DNA from: Candidatus Gastranaerophilales bacterium
GTDB lineage: Bacteria; Cyanobacteriota; Vampirovibrionia; Gastranaerophilales; Gastranaerophilaceae
Assembly (NCBI GenBank): GCA_944325785.1
Contig: CALVBN010000003.1
Span: 148,125 to 212,124 of the forward strand
DNA length: 64,000 bases
Reading direction: 5' to 3'
Shown here: piece after piece, positions 24,304-34,003 of the stretch
Position numbering within the stretch: position 1 is the stretch's first letter
Layout: the number at the start of each line of letters is the position of its first letter
Translations under genes and position numbers: made by a program
The notes under the pieces: generated by a model
Database searches by the model: none
Told to the model about the DNA's origin: nothing
Seen by the model: only the letters and a program-made list of their open reading frames with translations

Positions 24304-25673
24304 CTGAATCTTCTCATATTTTTCATCATCTGATGCATAGAAAGCTTAGCCTTTGTTTCATTTCCGCCAAAGCTCTTTTTGACATCCGAAAAACCTTTCA
24401 TCATCTTACGCATCTGCTCAAACTGGTTAATAAAAATATTAACGTCATGAATAGGAATGCCGGAACCCTGCGCTATTCTCTTTTTGCGTGAAGAATTCAT
24501 CAATTCCGGATGTTCGCGCTCTTCCGGAGTCATGCTCTGTATGAATACTTCTATGCGCTTAAACTGTTTTTCGCCTTCATGGGAAAGTTTCTGGCGGTCG
24601 TCTTTAGAAATTCTTAAGCCAGGAATCATTCCGAGAAGCTGATCCATTGAACCGAACATTTTCATCTGCGATTGCATTTTGAGAAAATCATTGAATGAAA
24701 ATTCTGCTTTAGCCATTTTCTTTTCCATTTCTTTAGCAGTTTTTTCATCAAATACTTCCTGCGCTCTTTCTACCAGAGATACAATATCCCCCATGCCGAG
24801 AATTCTTGTTGCCATTCTCTCCGGATAAAAATCTTCCAGAGCATTGAGTTTTTCTCCGGTGCCCGTTAATTTAATCGGTTTATGAGTACAGTATACAACG
24901 CTTAATGCAGCACCGCCTCTGGAGTCACCATCAAGTTTTGTAAGAACAAGCCCTGTTATATTCAGCTGAGCATCAAAGTTTTCAGCTACATTTACAGCCT
25001 CCTGACCTGTCATAGAATCTATGACAAGAAGTTTTTCCGCAGGGTGGAAAACTCTGTCTATTAACAAGAGTTCTGCCATCATATCAGTGTCTATCTGCAG
25101 ACGTCCCGCCGTATCCAGAATAAGCGTATTAAAACCCTGTTTTGCCGAATAATCTATCGCATTTTGAATGATTGTTTGTACATTGTTTGACTCTTCGCTG
25201 TACACCTCAATTCCAATCTGTTCGCCAAGAGTTTTTAATTGAGTGATTGCTGCGGGTCTGTATATATCACATGCAACCAAAAGCGGATTTCTGCCTTCTT
25301 TTTTCAGCTTAACAGCAAGTTTAGCGGAAGATGTTGTCTTACCGCTTCCTTGAAGCCCAAGCATCATAATTAAATTTGGATGTCCTGTAAAATTCAAAGG
25401 AGAAGTTTCTTTCCCCAGAAGCTCTATCAATTCATCATGCACAATTTTGACTAACTGCTGAGAAGGATTAACTCCGCTCAAAACGTTTTCACCCTCAGCA
25501 CGGTCTTTAATATTAGAAATAAATGCCTTTACAACACGCAGGTTTACATCAGCCTCCAGCAAAGCCCGGCGGATTTCCCTGAGAGCATCCTGCATATTCT
25601 CCTGCGTAAGTTCCTTCTGACCTGCAGTTTTAGCTATAATATCCTGCAATTTATCTGATAATGAATCAAACAT
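24300..25673 (-). CDS. ffh: Signal recognition particle GTPase Ffh
   Basis: 457 aa from the ATG at 25673 (MFDSLSDKLQDI), which is the usual Ffh start; the upstream extension has no family support. It binds 4.5S RNA and signal sequences and brings ribosomes to the membrane. N domain 1-90; G domain with GLQGSGKTTSSAKLA, DTAGRL, TKLDGDSRGGAALS; methionine-rich M domain from ~325 with 'SMHQMMKNMRRF' at the end. AAGGAT lies before the start. First gene of an ffh-pth-TPR cluster. Confidence 0.97.
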   Translation of the reverse strand: MFDSLSDKLQDIIAKTAGQKELTQENMQDALREIRRALLEADVNLRVVKAFISNIKDRAEGENVLSGVNPSQQLVKIVHDELIELLGKETSPLNFTGHPNLIMMLGLQGSGKTTSSAKLAVKLKKEGRNPLLVACDIYRPAAITQLKTLGEQIGIEVYSEESNNVQTIIQNAIDYSAKQGFNTLILDTAGRLQIDTDMMAELLLIDRVFHPAEKLLVIDSMTGQEAVNVAENFDAQLNITGLVLTKLDGDSRGGAALSVVYCTHKPIKLTGTGEKLNALEDFYPERMATRILGMGDIVSLVERAQEVFDEKTAKEMEKKMAKAEFSFNDFLKMQSQMKMFGSMDQLLGMIPGLRISKDDRQKLSHEGEKQFKRIEVFIQSMTPEEREHPELMNSSRKKRIAQGSGIPIHDVNIFINQFEQMRKMMKGFSDVKKSFGGNETKAKLSMHQMMKNMRRFR

Positions 25674-25727
25674 TGATAATACATCCTTATAACAACAATA
25701 CAAGGATATGATATCATGAACATATTA

Positions 25728-27233
25728 TTAAGAGAATATACTGAAGGTTCTGTCTGTATTGTCATCTCGGACAGATTCTATACCCTTTATCATTTCATTG
25801 ATTGCAGACTGCTCTGTTTCAAGGTCTTGCATTCTGGTATCAATTCGCGTTTCTTTTTCATTGATAATACTTTTTTCGTACTCATATTCAACTTGAGCTT
25901 CATTTTGCGCATCAGTATCGTTTACTGTATAAATATTGTCGAAGTTTGATGCTATGCTCTCGCTGTATTCATAACTTTCATTGCCTTCGCTGTCAGTTAC
26001 GGCTTCCATTTTTGTAATATAGTACTGATTGTTTTGAAGCATCTGGTTAAGGTAATCATTGTCAGAAACCTGAGAATTACCGACCCATCCTCTGTCTGCG
26101 ATTGCAGTAAAAAGCTGGTCATAAAAATCAATCATACTTTCATCTGCAGCGGTGAACACCTGGTTTGCAGCATCTACAGCAGTTGAAAGTTCCTCGTTAG
26201 CAGCAGTAATTTCGGCTTCTTTTGCATCATATGAAGCTTTCCATTCTTTCCATTCACTACTTTGCGTATCACGCCATGCATAAACAGTTGAACCGTTGGT
26301 ATTTGTTCCTACGGTGCCTCCGCAATCCTTACTTTCATAAGCACCTAAGATAGCATCTATTAATTGTGTCATATCAACTTTATAGGTGCTGGAAATTACT
26401 AAGTTACCTATTTTCTTATCTTCTTTAGAAACCGCCGTCTGTCCAGAATTATCTGTATTGACATCTATCTGCCCGGAAATATCTGTATATGCTGTATTAC
26501 AAGCACTACGCATTGCTTCTTTATCGGAATCGCTTAAATAATTACTAATGTTATTATATAAGCTGTCCAACAAGCTACTAAGATTTGTTTTTGCACTTGA
26601 AGTATCACTCCCTAGGGTAAATGTACTTTTGTTTGAGCCATACAAATCACCAACATTAACAGATTTACCCGTAGCCGTTTCTGAAACGGTTCCGAATGAA
26701 TCAACAAAATCCTTAACGGTTTTATCTTTCATCGGCTCTTCGGCTTCCAAAATATCGCGCTCTTTAATCAAACCGTTAACTTTATTAGTTGCATCCACAA
26801 CAGCCTGCTGAGTTGTCTGCTGTTCTTCTATGTCTTCAGATGAAATACCGCACAGACTTGATAAAATTTTTGTCCTTACTGATTCATAATCACCGCCAGC
26901 AGAACCGTCAGCCGAAATCATTTCCGCATATTTTTGATACTGACTGTCTACAACAACATTACCGCTTGCGTTAGTAATAAGGTACGGAACATTGCCGTTT
27001 ACACTGCCCGGGCGCATTAAATTAGCATAGCTTAAATCTACATAGGTTACGCCTGAGTTATTAGACCACTTTAAGGTCTTTGTACTTAAAGCATTCTGAT
27101 ATTCTTTTGTAACCCTCTGCATATCTCTGGAAAGAGAAGTCTTTTGAAGCGACAGGTTTTGAAGCTGATACCCGATATCATTTTTTCGAGCCGTCAGCTG
27201 CAAAAGTCTAACTTGTGATGCTGCCATTCCCAT
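25728..27233 (-). CDS. MGM-family protein, third paralogue
   Basis: 501 aa. The N-terminus 'MGMAASQVRLLQLTARKND' and C-terminus 'DNTDRTFSIFS' are clearly related to the pair at 5-9 kb but not identical; the centre is different again, with coiled-coil parts around ~125-160 and ~335-365. No signal peptide. A sigma-28-type promoter (27276-27303) with the same upstream box as the first copy lies 43 bases before the start. This is independent support for the family being in the FliA regulon. It reads toward ffh with 54 bases between, but ffh probably has its own transcript. Function unknown. Confidence 0.85.
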   Translation of the reverse strand: MGMAASQVRLLQLTARKNDIGYQLQNLSLQKTSLSRDMQRVTKEYQNALSTKTLKWSNNSGVTYVDLSYANLMRPGSVNGNVPYLITNASGNVVVDSQYQKYAEMISADGSAGGDYESVRTKILSSLCGISSEDIEEQQTTQQAVVDATNKVNGLIKERDILEAEEPMKDKTVKDFVDSFGTVSETATGKSVNVGDLYGSNKSTFTLGSDTSSAKTNLSSLLDSLYNNISNYLSDSDKEAMRSACNTAYTDISGQIDVNTDNSGQTAVSKEDKKIGNLVISSTYKVDMTQLIDAILGAYESKDCGGTVGTNTNGSTVYAWRDTQSSEWKEWKASYDAKEAEITAANEELSTAVDAANQVFTAADESMIDFYDQLFTAIADRGWVGNSQVSDNDYLNQMLQNNQYYITKMEAVTDSEGNESYEYSESIASNFDNIYTVNDTDAQNEAQVEYEYEKSIINEKETRIDTRMQDLETEQSAINEMIKGIESVRDDNTDRTFSIFS

Positions 27234-27275
27234 AGTTTTCTGCTTTCCTTTTTAAATTTTCCCTTGTTATTATGT

Positions 27276-27303
27276 ATTACGGCTATTTTTACTAAAAACT
27301 TTA
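27276..27303 (-). promoter_or_regulatory. Sigma-28 (FliA)-type promoter for the third MGM gene
   Basis: TAAAGTTT (27296-27303), a 12-base spacer, GCCGTAAT (27276-27283) on the minus strand. The box TGTAACAATTTTCT (27312-27325) lies 8 bases upstream of the -35, as at 6738-6751. The spacer is one base longer than the ideal. Confidence 0.7.
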
Positions 27304-27435
27304 ATTTTTTTAGAAAATTGTTACAAATCTTAATAAAAAATATTTACGTTATTCGGATGATTTAATTTATTTTTTGCTAAAGAAAAAAAATATTCTGTCG
27401 AAAAATGGAATATACACATTTGGTTCGGAGAGAAT

Positions 27436-29076
27436 ATGACTGATACCCCGTTAATTACATTGGAAAATGACGCGGCTGTTCTATTGGAAGAGGCAAGAGC
27501 AGCTCATGAAAAATATTTAATTAAACAGCAGGATGCTGATCTTGAAAAGGCGATAGAATATTATATTGATGCGATAAAAGTTAATCCGTCAATATCAGAA
27601 TCGTACTACAGACTGGCTAGCCTTCTTCTAATTAAGGGACAGATTTCTGTTGAAGGAGCTTTAGAACAGTGCCAGACTGCGATAAGTCTTGAACCTTCTA
27701 ATGTCAATGCGCATATTTATTCGGGCTATTTTCAGTGTCTGAAGGAAAATTATGAAGAGGCAGAAAAAGAATTTCGTCTTGCGGTTGCAAATGCGGGGAA
27801 AAATTCTGCAAGACCAAGACTTTTTTTGTCCAAGGTTTTGTTTACTAGAATTAAAAACCAAAATTCATCCATCAAAGATGTGATGAGCTTTTTATACTAC
27901 TTTTTATCCGGGAGCATGATGATTATGTGGGATTGCCCTTCTTTAAAAATGTTCTGCAAATTTTTGGCAAATGATTTTTCAGTGTTTTCATATAAAACGC
28001 TCGGCGAAACTTTTGAAAAAATGAAGCTTTTTCCCTCTGCGCTAGAAGCCTACTCAAAAGGACTTGAAAAAACTTCGCAGGGTAACTTGTTTTATCAAAA
28101 AATGGGTGACTTGTCGCTTGAGTGTAATGAAATCGATGCAAGCATGGAGTGCTTTAGAAAAGCGCATGAGCTTGATCCTTCTGACAGAGAAGTTTTGATA
28201 AAGCTTGCAACAATAAGCCAGACTTATTATCCGGAAAATGTTGATGAAACAATTGATTATTATAATTCACTTCTGGAATTTGGAATTGATTTAGATAAAA
28301 TTTATTATGAATTAGGTCATTTATATTTAAATAAATCTGATAAAATCCATGCCGTAACAGCATTTAAGCTTGCATGGGAATTAGACCCTGAAAATCCATA
28401 CTATAACAATTCACTGGCTTATGCTTACATTAAAGCAGAGCTTTATGACGATGCTATTGAATATTACCAGAAAGCAATAAAATTGAATCCGGATGCACAA
28501 TGGACATCAATAGTATGCCACGCTCTCGGCGCAATCTATGCTGAGATAAAAAACAACTATGATGCCGCTGAAGCAACATTCAATGCTGGAATGGTTCTTG
28601 ATCCCAATAATGTTGATATTCAGTTGTCTTTGGGAGATTTATACATGACGCAGGGTGATTTGGATAAAGCGATTAAGACATATTGCGACGCCATAGCAGT
28701 TGAGCCGGAAAATTATTTGATTTACGCTAAAACAGGTCTTGCTCTATGGGAAAAAGACTATCTGGAAGAATCAATCGTTGCTTTTCATAAGTCTATAGAA
28801 CTTAATCCTAATTTTGAAATTGCACAGAACAATTTAGGTGTCGTATATCTTGACGGTCTCGGCGACCCGAAAGAATCTGTTGAATATTTTAAAAACGCAA
28901 TTAATATAAATCCTAACTATACGCTGGCATATTTCAACCTTGCACGAGCTTATCAAGCGATTGGAGATAAAGCTCTTGCTGCAGAATATTACCAGATGAC
29001 AATGGATTTAAATAAAATTACGGATGAACTATCTGAAAAAGATATCAGACAAAGACTTTACGGCTTATTCGAGTAG
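27436..29076 (+). CDS. Tetratricopeptide-repeat protein
   Basis: 546 aa with at least ten TPR units ('AIEYYQKAIKLNPDAQ', 'AIKTYCDAIAVEPENY', 'SIVAFHKSIELNPNF', 'SVEYFKNAININPNY'). A poorly conserved segment near 125-180 interrupts the array ('VMSFLYYFLSGSMMIMW'), hydrophobic enough to touch a membrane. No signal peptide. The ribosome site is GGAGAG. It is convergent with tlyA: stop codons of the two genes adjoin at 29076/29077. Partner unknown. Confidence 0.85.
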   Translation: MTDTPLITLENDAAVLLEEARAAHEKYLIKQQDADLEKAIEYYIDAIKVNPSISESYYRLASLLLIKGQISVEGALEQCQTAISLEPSNVNAHIYSGYFQCLKENYEEAEKEFRLAVANAGKNSARPRLFLSKVLFTRIKNQNSSIKDVMSFLYYFLSGSMMIMWDCPSLKMFCKFLANDFSVFSYKTLGETFEKMKLFPSALEAYSKGLEKTSQGNLFYQKMGDLSLECNEIDASMECFRKAHELDPSDREVLIKLATISQTYYPENVDETIDYYNSLLEFGIDLDKIYYELGHLYLNKSDKIHAVTAFKLAWELDPENPYYNNSLAYAYIKAELYDDAIEYYQKAIKLNPDAQWTSIVCHALGAIYAEIKNNYDAAEATFNAGMVLDPNNVDIQLSLGDLYMTQGDLDKAIKTYCDAIAVEPENYLIYAKTGLALWEKDYLEESIVAFHKSIELNPNFEIAQNNLGVVYLDGLGDPKESVEYFKNAININPNYTLAYFNLARAYQAIGDKALAAEYYQMTMDLNKITDELSEKDIRQRLYGLFE

Positions 29077-29886
29077 CTATAAGTTTTGATGGGCTGAATT
29101 TACAACATCTTCAACAGTTACTTCCGCTGGGTTCTCTTTGTCTGTCGAAAACCAGACTAAATATTCAATATTTCCGGCAGGCCCCTTAATAGAGGAATAT
29201 GTAAGCCCTTTAACTGTATATTCTAATTCGGAAATACAGCTTAAGACGTTTTCTATAACCATTTTATGCGTATTTTTATCTCTGACGACACCGCCCTTTT
29301 CAACCAAATCTTTGCCGGCTTCAAACTGCGGTTTTATTAAGCATATCATTTCATGAAAATCCGGATTCATAAGCGTCTTTAAGTTTGGCAGAACTTTTTC
29401 CAGAGATATAAAAGACAAGTCAGACACAAGCAAATCCGCAACGGGCTCATTTTCAGAATAAATATCCTCAAATGAACAAATCTTTAAATTTGTTTTTTCT
29501 ATAACTTTAACCTGTGCGCTGTTTCTAAGCTTCCAGTCTAACTGTCCGTATCCGACATCAACTGCATAAACAAATTTGGCGCCGTTTTGGAGCAGGCAGT
29601 CAGTAAAGCCTCCGGTAGAAGCGCCTGCATCAAAGCATATCCTGTCTTTAACAGAAACGTCAAAACTTTCCAGAGCTTTTTTGAGTTTAAACCCGCCTCT
29701 TGAAACATAAGGCATTGATTTTATTTTAAAATCATACTCTTTAGACGGGTCAATTTGAAAACCGGCTTTTGTAATAACTTCTGTTCCTATCATTACATTC
29801 CCCGCGAGAATTGAAGCGGAAGCCTTGCTCTTTGTTTCAAAATACCCTAAATCAACAAGAATTTTATCTAAGCGTTCTTTTTTCAA
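29077..29886 (-). CDS. tlyA: TlyA-family rRNA 2'-O-methyltransferase
   Basis: 269 aa. An S4 RNA-binding domain (1-60, 'RLDKILVDLGYFETKSKA') is followed by an FtsJ-like methyltransferase domain ('ICFDAGASTGGFTDCLLQNGA', 'DLLVSDLSFISLEKVL', 'LIKPQFEAGKDLV'). TlyA methylates 16S C1409 and in some bacteria 23S C1920; the same family was once called hemolysin. The start overlaps the tatD stop codon by four bases, so the two are coupled. Confidence 0.92.
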   Translation of the reverse strand: MKKERLDKILVDLGYFETKSKASASILAGNVMIGTEVITKAGFQIDPSKEYDFKIKSMPYVSRGGFKLKKALESFDVSVKDRICFDAGASTGGFTDCLLQNGAKFVYAVDVGYGQLDWKLRNSAQVKVIEKTNLKICSFEDIYSENEPVADLLVSDLSFISLEKVLPNLKTLMNPDFHEMICLIKPQFEAGKDLVEKGGVVRDKNTHKMVIENVLSCISELEYTVKGLTYSSIKGPAGNIEYLVWFSTDKENPAEVTVEDVVNSAHQNL

Positions 29887-30644
29887 ATCCCGAATAACCT
29901 TTCTGCATTGTTTGTTGTAATATCAATTATTTCTTCAATAGGCATCTTTCTTAATTTTGCGACTTCTTCCGCAACAAATCTTACGTATGCAGGCTGATTA
30001 GGCTTGCCTCTGTATGGCACCGGCGTCAGATAAGGAGAATCCGTTTCCAGCATCAGTTTATCTAGCGGAACTTCTTTTGCCACATCCTTCATTTTTACTG
30101 CATTTTTGAATGTTACAACACCGCCGATTGCAATATACCAGCCCTCTTTTACGCACTCTTTCATAAACTCAACACTTCCGGAAAAACAATGCAATAATAC
30201 ACCTTTTTCCGCCCCTGTTTCTTTGAGAATATCATATGTGTCTTTATGAGCTTCCCTGTCATGCACAACAACGGGAAGGTTGAGTTTATTAGCGAGCTTA
30301 ATCTGCTTTATAAAAACTTCCTGCTGTAATTCTTTGAAACTCTTATCCCAATAATAATCCAAGCCAATCTCGCCTATAGCTACCACTTTTTTATAATTTT
30401 CAGCAAGTTCTATAAAATGTTTTTCTAATTCATCATTATAACTTTTTGCCTCAGAAGGATAAATCCCGAGCATTGCATATATATTCTCATTATTATTCGC
30501 AATCTCAAGAATTTTATCTATGGTTCCGGCTTCAACAGATGGTATAACAGCCTTTTTAACGCCATAATTCTCCATCTCAGCCAGAGTATCAGACTCCTCA
30601 AGCATATCAATATGTGCATGTGTATCAATCAAGTAATCTTTCAT
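29883..30644 (-). CDS. tatD: TatD family metal-dependent hydrolase
   Basis: 253 aa from the ATG at 30644 (MKDYLIDTHAHIDM). Metal-binding residues are visible: HAH near the start, GEIGLDYYWD (Glu), VVHDREAH, LLHCFSG and LETDSPYLTP. TatD/YcfH proteins are 3'-5' exonucleases or D-aminoacyl-tRNA-type hydrolases acting in the cytoplasm. No ribosome site lies before the ATG; TATAAT ends six bases upstream, so a leaderless message is possible, besides read-through from the nuclease gene just upstream. Confidence 0.93.
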   Translation of the reverse strand: MKDYLIDTHAHIDMLEESDTLAEMENYGVKKAVIPSVEAGTIDKILEIANNNENIYAMLGIYPSEAKSYNDELEKHFIELAENYKKVVAIGEIGLDYYWDKSFKELQQEVFIKQIKLANKLNLPVVVHDREAHKDTYDILKETGAEKGVLLHCFSGSVEFMKECVKEGWYIAIGGVVTFKNAVKMKDVAKEVPLDKLMLETDSPYLTPVPYRGKPNQPAYVRFVAEEVAKLRKMPIEEIIDITTNNAERLFGI

Positions 30645-30661
30645 AGCAAAATTATACCACG

Positions 30662-31285
30662 CTAATAGCATATTAAAGAGTATTCGCAATTACAGTTCTG
30701 CTTCTTTGGCGGAATCTCTTCAGAGCAGATTTTTTCTGCGGTTTCTAAGAGACGTTTTCTGTAAGTTTCTTCAAGTTCAAGCGTAAGCTCTATCTTCAGT
30801 TCATCCTTGTTTTTTAAATCAAGATATACAAAAGTAACCTCATCCGTCTTGAAAAAATGCTTCACAGCAAGAAGATAAATAATGGTCTGAAAATCATACT
30901 TAGCATTTTTAGGAGCAGAACCTGTTTTATAATCCAGAATATAATACCTGCCGTTATCTTTTACCAGAGCATCAAGCCGTCCGCCGAAGAAATACTCCCC
31001 GATTTTAACGGCAAGATTATATTCCGTATTAATAACTTCGTATCCTAAATACTTGAGTCCTTTTAAATATTCCCATACAGCCTTTTCTTTTGGAGTTAAA
31101 GCAAGCTCCATTTCCGTAATATTTTCTTTGCGCAGATAATATGAAGCAAGAGCATGAATATTTTTACCGAATTCAAAAATATCATCATTGACCGGCATAG
31201 AAATCTTCTTTACATATTTGTAATAGAACTTTCTGGGACAGAGTTCATACGTCTTAAGCATATTTGGCGAAAATTGCAAAAACAT
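30662..31285 (-). CDS. PD-(D/E)XK nuclease, RecB/Cas4-like
   Basis: 207 aa. Motifs of the PDDEXK_1 superfamily: 'PNMLKTYELCPRKFYYKYV' (first cluster Cys), 'FEFGKNIHALAS', GGRLDAL (Asp), YYILDYKTG (D..K) and 'KYDFQTIIYLLAV' (Gln). The C-terminal CNCEYSLIC supplies the other Cys residues, so a 4Fe-4S cluster as in AddB/Cas4 is likely. There is no helicase domain and no CRISPR nearby, so it is a stand-alone repair-type nuclease. Ribosome site AAGGG. It lies between pfkB-type kinase and tatD on one strand. Confidence 0.88.
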   Translation of the reverse strand: MFLQFSPNMLKTYELCPRKFYYKYVKKISMPVNDDIFEFGKNIHALASYYLRKENITEMELALTPKEKAVWEYLKGLKYLGYEVINTEYNLAVKIGEYFFGGRLDALVKDNGRYYILDYKTGSAPKNAKYDFQTIIYLLAVKHFFKTDEVTFVYLDLKNKDELKIELTLELEETYRKRLLETAEKICSEEIPPKKQNCNCEYSLICY

Positions 31286-31287
31286 TT

Positions 31288-32331
31288 TTACCCTTCAAGA
31301 TAAGTATAATCCGGATTATTTTTTAGCTTTTCTTCAATTTCTTCGAATGTTGCAAGCCCTTCTGTAGCACCAAACTCGGAAACAACACAAGAAGAGTTTA
31401 CTGATGCATACATTAAAGACAATCCGATATTAAGTCTTGTTTTGCCTAGTGCAGCACAGAATGTTGAAGCAAAAGCATCGCCGGCACCGAGAGTTGATAC
31501 AACATTTGATGGGAATACCGGACAGTAGTAAAATTTATGTCCATCATAGGCGTATGCTCCTTTATTACCATCAGTGATGACAATAATCTGGTAATCTTTA
31601 ACTTTAAGTTTTGTAAGCATCTTTTTTATATCTTCGTGTATAAGTTCATGTGAGAATTTTTCTGTTTTTGTGTCGGGTCTTACATCAATACCTGTTGCCA
31701 TAATAGCTTCTTCTTTGTTCATAACAACAATATGTGCAGAGCCCAGCATAGTCTTTAAATGTTCATATCCTCTTTTAAGGCTGGTAGTACCTGCATTGAA
31801 ACATATTTTGGTGCCATGTTTACTTGCATATTTTACAATAGGTTCAAGGACCTTGTTTGATTCTCCATTTAAAGGTGCTACATACATAAAATCTGCTTCT
31901 TTAATTGCTTCAAAATTAATTTCTTCTTCTTTTATTTCAGCATTTGCACCTCTGTGGGCAAGTACGGTTCTATCTCCTTGAAAACTTACAAGTATTATTG
32001 AAAAACCGGTAGAAGTTTCTTTTTTTTGTATTATATTATTAAGGTTAATATTTTTATTTTTAAAAGAGGCTAGGATTCCCTCTGAATAAATATCTTCCCC
32101 AATTTTAAATATAGCAGAGGTCTCAAAACCAAGGTTAGCAAAATTGCAGGCAGTATTAATTCCGCCGCCGCCGACATTAGAAGAGAATGTTGTGATATCG
32201 ATTTTTGAACCATACGGGTAACTCATAAAATCTGAATTTTTTGATTTTGAACATACAGAAACAATATTCGCCTCATCGCATTCTACAAAAACATCCATAG
32301 TAGCACTGCCAATTGTTATAATCTTTGTCAT
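31288..32331 (-). CDS. PfkB-family carbohydrate kinase
   Basis: 347 aa. Ribokinase fold: GGGGINTACNFANLG near 56, 'STLGAGDAFASTFCAAL' near 290 with the catalytic Asp, and an ATP-site 'VITDGNKGAYAY'. These enzymes phosphorylate sugars or nucleosides; the substrate cannot be told from sequence. I chose the ATG at 32331 because GGAGG lies five bases before it; an in-frame GTG two codons upstream overlaps the ribosome site. Confidence 0.9.
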   Translation of the reverse strand: MTKIITIGSATMDVFVECDEANIVSVCSKSKNSDFMSYPYGSKIDITTFSSNVGGGGINTACNFANLGFETSAIFKIGEDIYSEGILASFKNKNINLNNIIQKKETSTGFSIILVSFQGDRTVLAHRGANAEIKEEEINFEAIKEADFMYVAPLNGESNKVLEPIVKYASKHGTKICFNAGTTSLKRGYEHLKTMLGSAHIVVMNKEEAIMATGIDVRPDTKTEKFSHELIHEDIKKMLTKLKVKDYQIIVITDGNKGAYAYDGHKFYYCPVFPSNVVSTLGAGDAFASTFCAALGKTRLNIGLSLMYASVNSSCVVSEFGATEGLATFEEIEEKLKNNPDYTYLEG

Positions 32332-32432
32332 ATACACCTCCGCTATTTATTTGATTTATTATATTTATATAATAGCAAAAAAAATATTTATAAGTTTTAG
32401 TATATAAGGTTTATAAAAATAGGAGAAAAATT

Positions 32433-32831
32433 ATGGATTTAGCTATTGGCAGTAATACAGCTTTTAACGGTAAAAAAGAAGTCATGTACGGACTTAAAAA
32501 CATGGCTAAAGCTGCAAAGGAAGCAGAAACAAAAAGGAGCTTGAGTTATGGGCCGCACCCGATTGATACTTCGTATGACGTAATGGAAAATACTGCTAAG
32601 ATGAAAGCTTATGCAGACATGGCTGTCTATGACGAAGCTTTTGAAGCTACCATAAAAGAAATGCCGAAAAATAACGGCTTAAAGAATCTGCTAGCTAAAG
32701 TTCAGCTTCAATATAGCGCAGCAGAACCTTTTCAATTGTTCAAAGATACAATCATGCAAACATTGAGAAAACAACATAAAAAGCCGGATAAAGACACGCT
32801 TAACGACTTCTTCAAAAAAATAAGTATGTAA
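32433..32831 (+). CDS. Small helical hypothetical protein
   Basis: 132 aa, not recognised. Mostly helical and charged, with no signal peptide or membrane segment. The start is well supported (AGGAG). The N-terminal 'IGSNTAFNGKKEV' has the F-x-G pattern shared with other lineage proteins in this window. It lies just upstream of flagellin on the same strand, 167 bases apart, and may be a flagellum-related accessory, but the flagellin leader looks like an independent transcription unit. Confidence 0.65.
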   Translation: MDLAIGSNTAFNGKKEVMYGLKNMAKAAKEAETKRSLSYGPHPIDTSYDVMENTAKMKAYADMAVYDEAFEATIKEMPKNNGLKNLLAKVQLQYSAAEPFQLFKDTIMQTLRKQHKKPDKDTLNDFFKKISM

Positions 32832-32882
32832 ATATTTGTAAATAATTGTAAGATATATAGTGTAATTTTTATTTAGTTATTC

Positions 32883-32943
32883 TATAATATTTGTATACAG
32901 GGGTATGTGATTTATATATAAAAAAGAAAAGAGAGTCCCCTGT
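32883..32943 (+). promoter_or_regulatory. Flagellin promoter -10 and leader stem-loop
   Basis: TATAAT at 32883-32888 gives a leader of about 105 bases. In it ACAGGGG (32897-32903) can pair with CCCCTGT (32937-32943) around a 33-base A-rich loop. No sigma-28 motif was found. A direct repeat TTAGGGAAT occurs at 32951 and again at the start codon. Confidence 0.45.
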
Positions 32944-32998
32944 GTGTAGATTAGGGAATATAGAGTGCGGATGCGCTCGGGGTCGGAAAGGTTAGGGA

Positions 32999-33844
32999 AT
33001 GGCTCTTACAATTAATACAAATTTATCTTCTTTGATTGTTCAAAGTAACTTAAATTCTGCAACAACCATGTTGAATCAGTCTATTGAAAGAATGACAACA
33101 GGGTATAAAATTAATCATGCAAAAGACGATGCTGCGGGATATTCAATTGCTGCAAATTGGCAGACACAACTTGGTTCATTGGATGTAGCATCACAAAATA
33201 CTTCTATGGGTATAGACTTATTAACAACTGCAGAAGAAAACTATGCACTGATAACAAGCCATTTACAGCGTGTTCGTGATTTGACAGAGCAGGCCGCAAA
33301 CGGAACTTATGGACAAGAATCACTAGATGCAATCGAAGCTGAAATAACAGCTCGTCTAGAAGAAATTGACAGAATTTCTGCAAATGCAGAATATAATGGT
33401 ATAGATTTAATGTCAGATGCTACCGGTGCAATAACACTGCAGGTAGGTCTTTATGGTGAAGCTGATAGCCAGATAGAGCTGGCAGATACTCTGTTTGATA
33501 ATGCTAATGTACAAGCTCTATTAGGTGATACCGCTGCAAATGTAGCATCTGATTGTGCGTCTGCAGATACAGCCGCAGATCAATTAACTGAGATAGATAC
33601 CGCAATATCAACGATTTCTGATAGAGTAACAGCTATCGGTGCGGCTCAAAACCGGTTAGAATCAGCATCTACTGCTATAGATGTGCAGGTGGAAAACTTG
33701 ACTTCTTCTTTATCTACTATCCGTGACGCGGATATTGCAGAAGAGTCTTCAAGCTATATACAGGCGCAGATACTACAGCAGGCTGCAGCAACTTTGCTTG
33801 CAACTGCTAACCAAACTCCAAGTATAGCGCTGAACTTAGTTTAA
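32999..33844 (+). CDS. fliC: Flagellin
   Basis: 281 aa, a short flagellin with only the D0/D1 domains. The N-terminus (ALTINTNLSSL, 'LNQSIERMTTGYKINHAKDDAAG') and C-terminus ('LSTIRDADIAEESS', 'QAAATLLATANQTPSIAL') are typical; the exposed D2/D3 part is missing. It is exported by the flagellar secretion system and polymerises into the filament. The Maf-type protein at 49093 is a likely glycosylation partner. The ribosome site is GGAAAGG seven bases before the ATG. A terminator follows. Confidence 0.95.
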   Translation: MALTINTNLSSLIVQSNLNSATTMLNQSIERMTTGYKINHAKDDAAGYSIAANWQTQLGSLDVASQNTSMGIDLLTTAEENYALITSHLQRVRDLTEQAANGTYGQESLDAIEAEITARLEEIDRISANAEYNGIDLMSDATGAITLQVGLYGEADSQIELADTLFDNANVQALLGDTAANVASDCASADTAADQLTEIDTAISTISDRVTAIGAAQNRLESASTAIDVQVENLTSSLSTIRDADIAEESSSYIQAQILQQAAATLLATANQTPSIALNLV

Positions 33845-33883
33845 TAATTAATTTGTTGTTGATTGGGATATGTACTTATATAT

Positions 33884-33910
33884 GAGATTGAAGAAATTCA
33901 ATCTCTTTTT
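33884..33910 (+). terminator. Flagellin terminator
   Basis: GAGATTGAA-gaaa-TTCAATCTC followed by TTTTT, 40 bases past the stop: a textbook rho-independent terminator. Confidence 0.92.
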
Positions 33911-34003
33911 ATTATGTTTTTAAAAGCATTGTATTATATTGCGTTAAATTTGTTTTTTTGGTAGACTTTAGATTGTATATTAGTAAAAGAGGAGTTTTAT
34001 TTT

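Noticed and set aside
32832..32998. Sigma-28 promoter for flagellin
   Set aside because: No TAAA...GCCGAT-like pair with 11-12 base spacing was found; only a TATAAT box is visible.
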